Origin: Pseudomonadota bacterium
GTDB lineage: Bacteria > Pseudomonadota > Alphaproteobacteria > Rhizobiales > Hyphomicrobiaceae
Length of the DNA stretch: 64,000 nucleotides
NCBI GenBank assembly: GCA_023423275.1
Contig: JAFAFW010000020.1
Coordinates: 1-64,000, forward strand
Reading direction: 5' to 3'
In this document: one piece after another, positions 27,591-36,647 of the stretch
Layout of the letters: every line of letters starts with the position of its first letter
How positions within the stretch are numbered: position 1 is the first letter of the stretch
Made by a program: the position numbers and the translations under genes
The notes under the pieces: generated by a model
Databases searched by the model: none
The model's input: the letters and a program-made list of their open reading frames with translations, nothing else
What the model was told of the DNA's origin: nothing

Positions 27591-29084
27591 ATGACGGACT
27601 CGGCCGACCACGGCGATACCCTCGATGACGCAGCTTGGCTCCGGTACGGTGACGACCGGCTGCGCGAGGAGTGCGGCGTTTTTGGCGTGATCGGCCACGA
27701 GGACGCAGCGGCGCTCACCGCGCTGGGCCTGCACGCCCTCCAGCACCGCGGCCAAGAGGCCGCAGGCATGGTGACCTTCGACGGCAAGCAATTCCACTCC
27801 GAGCGCCGGCTTGGTCTCGTCGGCGACAACTTCAACAAGGTTGACGTTATCCGGCGCCTGAACGGCAGCATGGCTGTCGGCCACGTTCGCTATTCCACCA
27901 CGGGCGACACGATCCTGCGCAACGTGCAGCCGCTGTTCGCCGACCTGGATACCGGCGGCTTCGCCGTCGCCCATAATGGCAACCTGACCAATGCACTGGC
28001 GCTGCGCCGCGACCTCGTCAATTCCGGTGCCATCTGCCAGTCCACGTCCGACACCGAAGTCGTGCTCCACTTGATCGCGCGCTCCAAGAAACGCCGGATC
28101 GTCGAGCGCCTGGTTGACGCCCTGCGCCAGATTGAAGGTGCCTACGCATTCGCCTGCCTCACCAACGATATGCTGATCGGCGCGCGCGATCCGGTCGGCA
28201 TCAGGCCGCTCGTCATTGGCAAGCTGGGTTCCGCCTACGTGCTGGCATCGGAGACCTGTGCGCTGGACATCGTCGGTGCAGAGTTCCTGCGCGAAGTCGA
28301 GAACGGTGAGGTCGTCGTCATTACCAAGGAAGGCGGCCTCGAAAGCCATCGGCCGTTTCCCAAACGTCCGGCCCGGCCGTGCATCTTCGAGTACATCTAC
28401 TTCGCCCGCCCAGACTCCATCGTCGGCGGGCGAAATGTTTACGAGGTCCGCAAACGCATGGGCTTCGAGCTGGCCCAGGAATCACCCGCCCATGCTGACG
28501 TGGTCGTGCCGGTCCCTGATTCCGGCGTGCCCGCGGCGATCGGCTTCGCCCAGGCTGCCGGCGTGCCCTTCGAGCTCGGTATCATCCGCAACCACTATGT
28601 CGGGCGGACCTTCATCGAGCCTGAGCAGCGCATCCGTCAGCTCGGCGTCAAGCTGAAGCACTCCGCGAATATGGCGGCGGTCCGTGGCCAGCGGATCGTG
28701 CTGATCGACGACAGCGTCGTGCGCGGGACGACTTCGAAGAAGATCGTCACCATGATGCGCGAGGCGGGTGCGCGCGAAGTGCACATGCGCATCGCCTGCC
28801 CGCAGATCAAATATGGCGACTACTACGGGATCGATACGCCCACCCGGGACGAATTGCTGGCCGCCACCATGTCGCTGGAGGAAATGCGCCAGTTCATGGG
28901 GGCCGATTCCCTTCAGTTCCTGTCCGTTGACGGCCTCTATCGCGCCATGGGTATCGAGCATCGCGATAACATCACGCCGCAGTTCAGCGATCATTGCTTT
29001 ACCGGCGAATATCCAACCGAGCTCACGGACCTGAACGGCGGCTCCTCGCCACGTCAGCTTTCGCTGCTGGCGGAAGTGAGCTGA
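27591..29084 (+). CDS. purF: Amidophosphoribosyltransferase
   Basis: A 497-aa enzyme for the first step of purine synthesis, PRPP plus glutamine to phosphoribosylamine. The N-terminal nucleophile is C28 in REECGVFGVIG, so a 27-residue propeptide must be removed as in Bacillus-type enzymes. The PRPP loop VLIDDSVVRGTTS lies near residue 365. Start ATG 27591 has GGGAG upstream; a TTG two codons earlier is possible. Confidence 0.96.
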   Translation: MTDSADHGDTLDDAAWLRYGDDRLREECGVFGVIGHEDAAALTALGLHALQHRGQEAAGMVTFDGKQFHSERRLGLVGDNFNKVDVIRRLNGSMAVGHVRYSTTGDTILRNVQPLFADLDTGGFAVAHNGNLTNALALRRDLVNSGAICQSTSDTEVVLHLIARSKKRRIVERLVDALRQIEGAYAFACLTNDMLIGARDPVGIRPLVIGKLGSAYVLASETCALDIVGAEFLREVENGEVVVITKEGGLESHRPFPKRPARPCIFEYIYFARPDSIVGGRNVYEVRKRMGFELAQESPAHADVVVPVPDSGVPAAIGFAQAAGVPFELGIIRNHYVGRTFIEPEQRIRQLGVKLKHSANMAAVRGQRIVLIDDSVVRGTTSKKIVTMMREAGAREVHMRIACPQIKYGDYYGIDTPTRDELLAATMSLEEMRQFMGADSLQFLSVDGLYRAMGIEHRDNITPQFSDHCFTGEYPTELTDLNGGSSPRQLSLLAEVS

Positions 29085-29167
29085 GCCGTATTGCGGTCAG
29101 GCATCGCGACCGCCATCTAACGCCTAGATATCGGCTAGCGTCCATTGCTGCGATGGGAGGTCCGTCC

Positions 29168-30325
29168 GTGTCAGCGCTGCACAAACTCGCCGCCGCGTGT
29201 TTTGCGTTTACCGGCCTCATGATCACTCCAAGCCATGCCACGCAGATCAATACGGTCGCCGATACCGAGGTTCTGCAAACGCGCTACTGTCCCGAGCTGG
29301 CCACCCAGCTCTCCCGCGCTCAGTTGAATTACACCTGCGCCGCGTCCTCGGGGACTGCGGAGGCCGTGAAGCGCGTCGTTGCCGATCCACGCCAGATCGG
29401 CATCGGACAGCTCGACGTGTTCGCGCATGAGATGGCCAAGCTCGGCAACGCCGGTGCGATCGAAACCATGCGCAGCGATGACTTGCGCCAGTGCCTGTTT
29501 GCCGTCACGCGGCAAAAACAGCTCCAGACGTTCGGCGAACTCTCCGTGCGCGCCCCGCAACTGCGCTTCGTCCTGCCGCCGCCCGAGACCGGCAGTGCCG
29601 ATACCTTCCGCATTCTGCAGCAGGCAGATGCCTCCGGCTTGGGTCGTGCGATGCGGGTCGAGCACACGACGAACGCGGAGGAAGCCGTCCGCCATGCTCT
29701 TTCGGCTGACGATACGGTCGCGTTCTTCGTACAATTTCCGGACCCGGAGGATCCGACATTCCGGCTGGTGCGGGAGATGGGTGGCCATATCATCCCGCTG
29801 ATCGACCGGGAAGTGCTGCGCCAGCAGGTCAGTGGCCAGAAGATATATTTCGCGCAGGAAACTCAGGTCGCCAATGCGGATTGGCTCGAAAGCGGCAAGA
29901 AGGTCGTCACCACCTGCACACCGACTGTCGTATTTACCGGCGCCCCGTCGATGTTGCCGGATGGCCAGGCGCGACAGGATCAGGCGGATCTGATTGCCAC
30001 CGTCCGCGCGCTGAGAACGTCGGCGCTGCTGCCCCAGGAAAGCGGCTTTGCGCGTGTTCTGAAGCGGACGAAAGAGTTGTCGGCCTCCAGCGCCGAGCAA
30101 CTGATGAAGGCATCCGAACAGGCGCGCGAAAAGGCAGGCCCGTATATCGAGAGCGCCAAGGACGCCGCCGACAAGGCGATGGAAGCCGCCAAACCGGCTC
30201 TGGAACGCGCGAAGGAGTACGGCATCAATGCCTATCAACGCGCGCGCGAGGGGCTGAAGGATCTGATGGCCCCCAAAAAGGAGGATGCGCCAGCCGCAGC
30301 GCCACCCGAAACACCCAAGCAGTAG
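29168..30325 (+). CDS. Uncharacterised exported protein with helical C-terminal tail
   Basis: A 385-aa protein I do not recognise. The start GTG 29168 is set by GGGAGG seven bases upstream; an ATG at 29153 would overlap that RBS. A signal peptide (SALHKLAAACFAFTGLMITPSHA) is followed by a mature domain of about 270 residues that reads like a small-molecule binding protein (TAEAVKRVVADPRQIGIGQ, FRILQQADASGLG, EVLRQQVSGQKIYF), with four to five Cys. Residues about 300-365 form an amphipathic Ala/Lys/Glu-rich helix resembling LEA or apolipoprotein repeats, then a Pro/Ala-rich end. Probably periplasmic. It sits alone between purF and an SDR gene. Confidence 0.65.
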   Translation: MSALHKLAAACFAFTGLMITPSHATQINTVADTEVLQTRYCPELATQLSRAQLNYTCAASSGTAEAVKRVVADPRQIGIGQLDVFAHEMAKLGNAGAIETMRSDDLRQCLFAVTRQKQLQTFGELSVRAPQLRFVLPPPETGSADTFRILQQADASGLGRAMRVEHTTNAEEAVRHALSADDTVAFFVQFPDPEDPTFRLVREMGGHIIPLIDREVLRQQVSGQKIYFAQETQVANADWLESGKKVVTTCTPTVVFTGAPSMLPDGQARQDQADLIATVRALRTSALLPQESGFARVLKRTKELSASSAEQLMKASEQAREKAGPYIESAKDAADKAMEAAKPALERAKEYGINAYQRAREGLKDLMAPKKEDAPAAAPPETPKQ

Positions 30326-30513
30326 TCCGTTTCGGCTCTGCGGGATGCAGCGATGGGGCTCGAAGCCGTTTCATTCCGGCCGATTTCGCGTCTAGACTGC
30401 CGCAATCCTACTCCCCGACTTTCGCGCGATGGCCGAAAGCCTTGGTCGCCCGATAGTTTCCGGGCATACAGAACAGATCCGATGTTCGCTCGCTTCAAGA
30501 GTTGCCGACACTC

Positions 30514-31299
30514 ATGACCTCTCTGACCCTTGCTGGCCGTCTTGCCCTCGTGACCGGAGCGTCGCGCGGAATCGGCCGCGCCGTGGCGCTGGCCCTCGCG
30601 AAGGAAGGGGCGCATCTCATTCTCGTGGCGCGCACGCAAGGCGCACTGGAAGAGGTCGACGATACGATTCGCAAGATGGGCGGTTCAGCCACGCTGCTCC
30701 AGCTCGACATGCGCAAGGGCGATAAGCTCGACGCCCTTGGCCCGACGATCTTTCAGCGCTGGGGCAAGCTCGACATCGTGATCGGAAATGCGGGCATCCT
30801 CGGACCACTCTCGCCACTCGGCCACATCACCTCCGATGCCTGGAACGACGTGATGGCCATCAACCTGACCGCCAACTGGCGATTGATCCGCACCTGCGAT
30901 CCGCTGCTGCGCCGTTCCGATGCCGGACGGGCGATCTTCGTCACCTCAGGCGCGGCGCAGGCCAAAAACGCCTACTGGGGGCCGTACGCTGTTTCCAAGG
31001 CGGGGCTCGAGGCGCTGGTCAAAAGCTACGCGCACGAATTGGAGCGCACGCCGGTGCGCGCCAATCTCATCAATCCGGGCGGCACCCGCACCGCGATGCG
31101 CGCGAAGGCTTTCCCAGGGGAGAACCCGGATACGTTGCCGACCCCGGAAGATCTCGCGCCCTTGTTCCTTGAGCTCGCGAGCCCCGATTTCCACGGCAAC
31201 GGCGAGGTGATCGATTTCCGGACGTGGCAAGAGGGTAAAAGGCGTGCGAAAGCCGCGATCGTGAACTCCCCGCCCGTGCACTTCGGTGATGAGGACTGA
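30514..31299 (+). CDS. SDR family NAD(P)-dependent oxidoreductase
   Basis: A 261-aa short-chain dehydrogenase with TGASRGIG near residue 15, NAG near 92, catalytic Ser in VTSGAA and Y-x3-K in PYAVSKAG. Substrate cannot be inferred; it resembles YciK-type oxidoreductases. Start ATG 30514 chosen over an in-frame TTG at 30502. It converges on the MBL gene at 31307 with seven bases between stop codons. Confidence 0.88.
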   Translation: MTSLTLAGRLALVTGASRGIGRAVALALAKEGAHLILVARTQGALEEVDDTIRKMGGSATLLQLDMRKGDKLDALGPTIFQRWGKLDIVIGNAGILGPLSPLGHITSDAWNDVMAINLTANWRLIRTCDPLLRRSDAGRAIFVTSGAAQAKNAYWGPYAVSKAGLEALVKSYAHELERTPVRANLINPGGTRTAMRAKAFPGENPDTLPTPEDLAPLFLELASPDFHGNGEVIDFRTWQEGKRRAKAAIVNSPPVHFGDED

Positions 31300-31306
31300 T
31301 CCGCGG

Positions 31307-32104
31307 TCAGCGGAACTCCACGACCATGCCATCGTAGGCCGGCTCGACGTGAGACGGCAGTTCCCGCTTAAGGCTGGCGTAGTCGAGTTCGGCGGTCAGA
31401 TGAGTCAGGATCGCGCGCTTCACGTTCAGTTTCTCGATCCAGCCCAGCGCCTGTTTGACACTGAAGTGACTCGGATGCGGCATCGGTCGCAACGCATCGA
31501 CGATCCACAGATCGAGGTTTTCGAGATACGGCAGCGTGGTCTCTGGGATTCCGCTGATGTCCGGTGAGTACGCAACGTTACCAATGCGGAAGCCGAGAGA
31601 GATGACATCGGCGTGGTTCTGCTGCAGTGGAATGGCTTCGATCACACCGCCGGCGCCCTCAATGCGGATCGGTTCCGGCGCGCGGATGTCGTTCGGCTCA
31701 AGGATCGGCGGGTAGCTGCCGCCGGGAGGCGTCATAAAGCAATATCCGAAGCGCGAGATCAGCGTGTCGCGCGTGGCGGCGTCGAACCACACCGGCACGC
31801 GCTTTTTCATCGCGAAGGCGATGCCGCGCAGATCATCGATCCCGTGCGTGTGGTCGGCGTGATCGTGTGTGTAGAGAACACCATCCAGATGCCTCGCGCG
31901 GACCGACAGGAGCTGCTCGCGCAGATCGGGTCCCGTATCGATGAGCACCGTGGTAACGCCGTCCGGTCCACGCTTCTCGAAAAGAGCCGAGCAGCGCAAC
32001 CGCCGGTTTTTGGGATTGGACGGATCGCATTGGCCCCACTCGTTGCCGACGCGCGGCACGCCACCTGAGGACCCGCAGCCCAGAATGGTCAGCCGATAGC
32101 TCAT
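31307..32104 (-). CDS. MBL-fold metallo-hydrolase (PhnP-like)
   Basis: A 265-aa metallo-beta-lactamase fold hydrolase with LGCGSSGGVPRVGNEWG at the start, a conserved Cys-rich segment near residues 26-38 and the metal motif THDHADHTHG near 80. This is the phosphoribosyl cyclic phosphodiesterase (PhnP)-like group that is usually found after tatD in this order, so its link is to the tatD-metG cluster rather than to the phosphonate island. Overlaps tatD by four bases (ATGA). Confidence 0.85.
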   Translation of the reverse strand: MSYRLTILGCGSSGGVPRVGNEWGQCDPSNPKNRRLRCSALFEKRGPDGVTTVLIDTGPDLREQLLSVRARHLDGVLYTHDHADHTHGIDDLRGIAFAMKKRVPVWFDAATRDTLISRFGYCFMTPPGGSYPPILEPNDIRAPEPIRIEGAGGVIEAIPLQQNHADVISLGFRIGNVAYSPDISGIPETTLPYLENLDLWIVDALRPMPHPSHFSVKQALGWIEKLNVKRAILTHLTAELDYASLKRELPSHVEPAYDGMVVEFR

Positions 32105-32904
32105 GCGGCGGCACTTGATGCGGCGCTCTCGCGCGGCACCTTCCGGAAGACGCGGAAGAAATTGTCCGTCGTCGCTTCAGCCAGCGCTTCGGCGGAGATA
32201 CGCTTCACGCGCGCCAGCATCGCAGCCGTATGGGCGACGTGGGCCGGTTCGTTGGTCTTGCCACGGAATGGCTCGGGCGCGAGGTAGGGCGCGTCGGTTT
32301 CGACCAGCAATTTATCCATCGGCACATCGGCGAATATCTCGCATAGTGCTTCCGATTTGCGGAACGTGATCACGCCGGACGCGGAGATCAGTCCTCCCAG
32401 CCCAATCGCCCGCATCGCGAGATCACGGCCGCCCGTGAAGCAATGCAGAATGAACGGGAACGCGCCCTTGGCATGTTCCTCCTCCAGAATGCGCGCCATG
32501 TCATCATCGGCATCGCGCGAATGGATTTCCAGCGGCAGACCGGTGATGCGAGCGGCAGCGATGTGATTGCGCAAACCTTGCGCCTGCGCCTCAGGCGGAC
32601 TCTTCTTGTAGAAATAATCCAGCCCCGCCTCTCCGATCGCGACCACTTTGGGGTGCTGTGCCAGCCGCACGATCTCATCGACCGGCACGTCGAGCTCCTC
32701 GTGCGCGTTGTGCGGATGCGTGCCTACGGAGCAGAACACGTTCGAATACTGCTCCGCCAGCGCCAGAAGCTCCGGCAACTGGCGGATGCGGGTCGAAATC
32801 GTGACGACCACGCCGACACCGGCCGCAGCAGCACGCGCGACGATCTCGTCGCGTTCGGTCGCGAACTGCGGAAAATCCAGGTGACAATGATGATCGACCA
32901 GCAT
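32101..32904 (-). CDS. tatD: TatD family metal-dependent hydrolase
   Basis: A 267-aa TIM-barrel hydrolase. Metal ligands are visible as HCHLD near residues 5-9, E in GEAGLDYF near 93, H in LEIHSRDAD, H in LHCFTGG and D in VETDAPYL. TatD-type proteins have DNase activity and are implicated in DNA repair or degradation. Middle gene of the metG-tatD-MBL run, six bases downstream of metG and overlapping the next gene. Confidence 0.92.
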   Translation of the reverse strand: MLVDHHCHLDFPQFATERDEIVARAAAAGVGVVVTISTRIRQLPELLALAEQYSNVFCSVGTHPHNAHEELDVPVDEIVRLAQHPKVVAIGEAGLDYFYKKSPPEAQAQGLRNHIAAARITGLPLEIHSRDADDDMARILEEEHAKGAFPFILHCFTGGRDLAMRAIGLGGLISASGVITFRKSEALCEIFADVPMDKLLVETDAPYLAPEPFRGKTNEPAHVAHTAAMLARVKRISAEALAEATTDNFFRVFRKVPRESAASSAAA

Positions 32905-32909
32905 CAGGG

Positions 32910-34469
32910 CTAAGCCTTGCTTCCTTCCTCGGGCTCGACATAACGCGGAAATACGCCCACCGGAGGCGGGAGCGCAATGCCCGCCCTGAGACGGCTCGCG
33001 GCTCCGAGCGCCGGGAAGCCACGATCATCCGGCCCCTGCCCCAGCAGGTCGAGCAGCTTGCCCGCCGACGTGGGCACCACCGCCTGCGCCAGGATCGCAA
33101 CCTGACGAACGACCTCCGCCGTCACATAGAGGATCGTCTCCATGCGCTCGAAGTCGGTCTTGCGTTTGGCCCACGGCTCCTCGCTCGCAAAGTAGCGGTT
33201 GGCATCGCCAACGACCCCCCACACGGCGTCGAGATACTGCTTGATCGCCTGCTTATCCATCGCCGTCCGCGCGGCCTCATAGAGCGCATCAGCGGATGCC
33301 AGCAGCGTCTTGTCGGCGTCGGTGAAGTCACCCGGCGTCGGTACGGTGCCGGCGCAGTTCTTGGCGATCATGGACAGCGAGCGCTGGGCCAGATTGCCGA
33401 GATCATTCGCCAGATCCGCATTGATCCGGTTGACGATCGCCTCCTGGCTATAGCTGCCGTCCTGACCGAACACGACCTCGCGCAGGAAGAAATAACGTAG
33501 CGGATCGACGCCATAGGCCTTCACCAGATCGAACGGGTCGATGACGTTGCCGACTGACTTCGACATCTTCTCGCCGCGGTTAAACAGAAATCCGTGCGCG
33601 AAGACGCGATGCGGAACCGCAATCCCCGCAGACATCAGGAATGCCGGCCAGTAGACGGCGTGGAAACGCACGATGTCCTTGCCGATGACGTGGACGTTCG
33701 CCGGCCAGAATCCCGCGCGCGGTGCGTTCGCATCCGGAAAGCCCGTGGCGGTGAGGTAGTTGGTGAGCGCGTCGACCCAGACATACATCACGTGACGCGG
33801 CGCGCCCGGAACAGGGATGCCCCAGTCGAGCGTCGTGCGCGAGATCGATAAATCCTCCAGCCCACCTTTGACGAAGCTGACAACCTCGTTGCGCCGTTCC
33901 GGCGGCAGGATGAAATCAGGGTTTGCCTCATAATGCGCGAGCAGGAGATCCTGATAAGCGGACAGGCGAAAGAAGTAGGATTCTTCCTCCGTCCATTCGA
34001 CAGGCGTTCCTTGCGCGCCAACACGGATCCCATCAGGACCGACGGTCGTCTCGCTTTCCGCGTAGAACGCTTCATCCCGGACCGAGTACCAGCCCGCGTA
34101 TTTCGCGAGGTAGATGTCGCCCGCCGCCTCCATCCGCCGCCAGATTTCCTCGGATGCCCGGTAGTGGCGCTCTTCGGTCGTGCGGATGAAATCATCGTTG
34201 GACAGATCGAGCGCCGTTGCCATCGACTGGAAGCGTGCGGCATTGCGGTCGGCCAGAGCGCGCGGCGCCAGCCCTTCCTTGACGGCGGTCTGCTTCATCT
34301 TGAGACCGTGCTCATCGGTGCCGGTGAGGAAAAACACATCCTTGCCGTCCAACCGTTCAAAGCGCGCGATGGTATCCGTCGCGATGGCCTCGTAGGCGTG
34401 ACCGATGTGGGGCACACCGTTGGGGTAGGAGATCGCAGTCGTAATGAAGAATTTCTGTTGCCCGCTCAT
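32910..34469 (-). CDS. metG: Methionyl-tRNA synthetase
   Basis: A 519-aa class I synthetase. HIGH appears as PHIGHAYEA near residues 20-24 and KMSKS as [10 protein letters not shown] near 300. The short form lacks a C-terminal dimerisation domain, normal for this group, and no zinc knuckle cysteines are seen in the connective peptide. Start ATG 34469. The gap upstream to holB (about 270 bp) carries its leader with a strong hairpin. Confidence 0.96.
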   Translation of the reverse strand: MSGQQKFFITTAISYPNGVPHIGHAYEAIATDTIARFERLDGKDVFFLTGTDEHGLKMKQTAVKEGLAPRALADRNAARFQSMATALDLSNDDFIRTTEERHYRASEEIWRRMEAAGDIYLAKYAGWYSVRDEAFYAESETTVGPDGIRVGAQGTPVEWTEEESYFFRLSAYQDLLLAHYEANPDFILPPERRNEVVSFVKGGLEDLSISRTTLDWGIPVPGAPRHVMYVWVDALTNYLTATGFPDANAPRAGFWPANVHVIGKDIVRFHAVYWPAFLMSAGIAVPHRVFAHGFLFNRGEKMSKSVGNVIDPFDLVKAYGVDPLRYFFLREVVFGQDGSYSQEAIVNRINADLANDLGNLAQRSLSMIAKNCAGTVPTPGDFTDADKTLLASADALYEAARTAMDKQAIKQYLDAVWGVVGDANRYFASEEPWAKRKTDFERMETILYVTAEVVRQVAILAQAVVPTSAGKLLDLLGQGPDDRGFPALGAASRLRAGIALPPPVGVFPRYVEPEEGSKA

Positions 34470-34543
34470 GGTGGCAGGTTCCGTTCCAGTTGTTGACCCC
34501 GGTGGGTGAACGGGCAGCCCGCAGCAGGGCGGACCCGTAGAAC

Positions 34544-34568
34544 AGCAACGCCGGTCTCAGGCGTTGCT
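34544..34568 (-). promoter_or_regulatory. Hairpin in the metG leader region
   Basis: AGCAACGCC (34544-34552) and GGCGTTGCT (34560-34568) are perfect complements around a seven-base loop, 75 bp upstream of the metG start. No T-run follows. It may end the holB transcript or act as a leader structure; function unknown. The rest of the holB-metG gap contains no gene I can support. Confidence 0.35.
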
Positions 34569-34715
34569 CAACGCATTCGGCCGCAAAGGCCAGTGCCGAT
34601 GCGCCGTGCTGTGGAACGGACGATGATCGCAGCGAGGGTCATGATCTCGGTTCTGAAATGCAGCCGCGGTTCCTTATCACGATCCCCGCGGGCACGCCAC
34701 CCGATCTCCCACATA

Positions 34716-34745
34716 AGTTGCCGATGCTATAGTTGCCGATGCTAT
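34716..34745. repeat. 15-bp tandem duplication at the holB stop codon
   Basis: The 15-mer AGTTGCCGATGCTAT occurs twice in direct succession (34716-34730 and 34731-34745). The second copy overlaps the holB stop codon at 34742-34744, so the TAG is duplicated downstream in the 3' region. Confidence 0.95.
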
Positions 34746-35881
34746 TTTTGGGCCACCGCCCGCAGCAGGCCGATGACCTCGAGGATCAGGCCTTTACGGT
34801 CGAGATTGAGGGCCTGCACCTCGGCTTTGCGGCGCCCGATCGTCTGCCACAGCTCGGCCCACGCTGCGACGCCGCCATTGCCAACGAGGCGCTGGGCCAG
34901 AGCAATCTCGCGCGGCGTGCCCTCTCCCGTTGCAGCCGCCCGCGCAAGAGCCGCCGTCAGATCCAGCAGCAGATCGAAAAACGCCTCGAACTTCTGCTCG
35001 GCGGCGGTGCTCCCCAGTTCATCGCCCAACGTGTGGACGGCATTCCAATCAACCTTGGGCAGCGCTTCCATCAGCGCATAGACCCGCTCGGAGAGCTTCA
35101 AACCATCTCCGGACAGCAGCCCCAGCAACCTCCTGACGCTGCCACGCGCCATATGCGTCAGCTGCTGCCAGTCTGCCCCCTCCGGCGGTTCGAGGTCGGC
35201 CGCCGTGAGCGCCTGCACGGCCGCGGCGCGCATACTGTCGGCCGAGAGCTCGGGCAACGTCAGCGTGCGGCAGCGCGACCGGATCGTCGGCAGCAAACGG
35301 CCGGGCTGGGAGGTGATCAGCAGGAACAGCGTCTGCGGTGGCGGTTCTTCGAGCGACTTCAGCAGCGCGTTCGCGGACGAGATGTTGAGTTCGTCGGCCT
35401 GATCGACGATGACGACGCGCTGCACGGCAGCTCCAGCGCTCGCATTGCCACCGGCGGTGTGCGCCAGAAACCCGCGCAGCTTGCGCACTTCATCGACCGG
35501 AATGTTCGCCGCAAAGCGCTTGTCCTTCATCGAATACGGACGCCGGATGATCAACAATCCGGGATGCGACATGGCGCGGATCAATCGCAGCGCCGGTGAT
35601 TTTTCCGTCAACGACAGCGGTCCCTCGGTGCCGCCGCGTTCTTCCGGCCTGGCGAGTGCATACGCGGCAAAGCGATAGGCAAGCGTCGCCTTGCCGATGC
35701 CCTCAGGCCCGGCGAACAGCCACCCGTGGTGAATGCGCCCGGACGCGAGCGCATCGGCCAACGCTTGTTCGGCAGCCTCCTGGCCATGAAGAAACCGCGT
35801 CTCGCGCGGATGCGGAAACCCTTCCAGCCGGTCCGCCTCGGGAAATGGTTCGATCTCCTGGACGGCCGGGCTACGCGCCAT
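34742..35881 (-). CDS. holB: DNA polymerase III subunit delta'
   Basis: A 379-aa clamp-loader subunit. FLHGQEAAEQALADALASGRIHH-type N-terminus, a P-loop-like GPEGIGKATLA near residue 57, and VVIVDQADELN as Walker B. The SRC-like motif is present as SRCRTL. The usual zinc cysteines are not obvious. The start ATG 35881 shares one base with the tmk stop codon (TGATG), indicating coupling; the frame is open 14 codons upstream but inside tmk. Confidence 0.9.
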   Translation of the reverse strand: MARSPAVQEIEPFPEADRLEGFPHPRETRFLHGQEAAEQALADALASGRIHHGWLFAGPEGIGKATLAYRFAAYALARPEERGGTEGPLSLTEKSPALRLIRAMSHPGLLIIRRPYSMKDKRFAANIPVDEVRKLRGFLAHTAGGNASAGAAVQRVVIVDQADELNISSANALLKSLEEPPPQTLFLLITSQPGRLLPTIRSRCRTLTLPELSADSMRAAAVQALTAADLEPPEGADWQQLTHMARGSVRRLLGLLSGDGLKLSERVYALMEALPKVDWNAVHTLGDELGSTAAEQKFEAFFDLLLDLTAALARAAATGEGTPREIALAQRLVGNGGVAAWAELWQTIGRRKAEVQALNLDRKGLILEVIGLLRAVAQK

Positions 35882-36531
35882 CAGGTCTGCCTCCGCAGCA
35901 AGCGGGCCTCGATGGCAGCCCAAACTTGCGCGGCGACCGAGTCGGGGGAATCGAGCGCGTCGATCACGACGCAGCGCTCGGGCTCGGCGGTGGCGATGAC
36001 CAGAAAGCCATCGCGGAGCTTTTCATGGAACGCCAAAGGCCGGGCTTCGTAGTTGTCCACCCCCAACGCCTCTGTCTTTGCGCCGCGATCACCTGCACGG
36101 GCCAAGCCATCGGCCGCCGGGAGATCCAACATCACCGTCACATCCGGAATCGTCGTGGCTACGACGAGTTGCTCCAGCGTGACGATGATCTCCTTGGGAA
36201 GGCCGCCAGCCGCCCCCTGATAGACGCGCGTTGAGTCGGAGAAGCGGTCGCAGACGACCCATTTGCCTTCCGCCAGGGCCGGGCGGATGGTGCGCTCCAG
36301 GTGATCGGCTCGAGCAGCGGAGAACATCAACGCCTCCGCCAAGGCGCTGTGATCGGCCGTATCCCGGCTCAGCAGCAGCGCACGGACCTGTTCGGCAAAA
36401 GCCGACCCGCCGGGCTCCCGCGTCTGCACGACGCTGATCCCTTCGGTCTTGAGCCGTTCGGCAAGCAACTGGGCCTGGGTCGATTTACCCGAACCCTCCC
36501 CGCCTTCGAACGTAATGAACTTGCCTGTCAT
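35881..36531 (-). CDS. tmk: Thymidylate kinase
   Basis: A 216-aa dTMP kinase. P-loop FEGGEGSGKST at residues 8-18, the TREPGGSAFAE segment (DR-like motif) near 38 and VCDRFSDSTRVYQG near 92. It phosphorylates dTMP to dTDP. In the conserved dacF-tmk-holB order. Confidence 0.95.
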   Translation of the reverse strand: MTGKFITFEGGEGSGKSTQAQLLAERLKTEGISVVQTREPGGSAFAEQVRALLLSRDTADHSALAEALMFSAARADHLERTIRPALAEGKWVVCDRFSDSTRVYQGAAGGLPKEIIVTLEQLVVATTIPDVTVMLDLPAADGLARAGDRGAKTEALGVDNYEARPLAFHEKLRDGFLVIATAEPERCVVIDALDSPDSVAAQVWAAIEARLLRRQT

Positions 36532-36647
36532 CGCACGGTTCGCCAGTTTGATCCGGCCAGAATACCTCGCAGGAGGCGGCTGGCCGTGCTGTGGACATGT
36601 ACGGCCAGCACGGGATTTTCAATGCCCGCGCTTCCCGTGTCGGCCCG

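Noticed and set aside
31307..32104. PhnP-like MBL hydrolase as part of the phosphonate island
   Set aside because: It overlaps tatD and belongs to the metG-tatD cluster conserved in genomes without phosphonate genes; it is 20 kb from the AEP genes.
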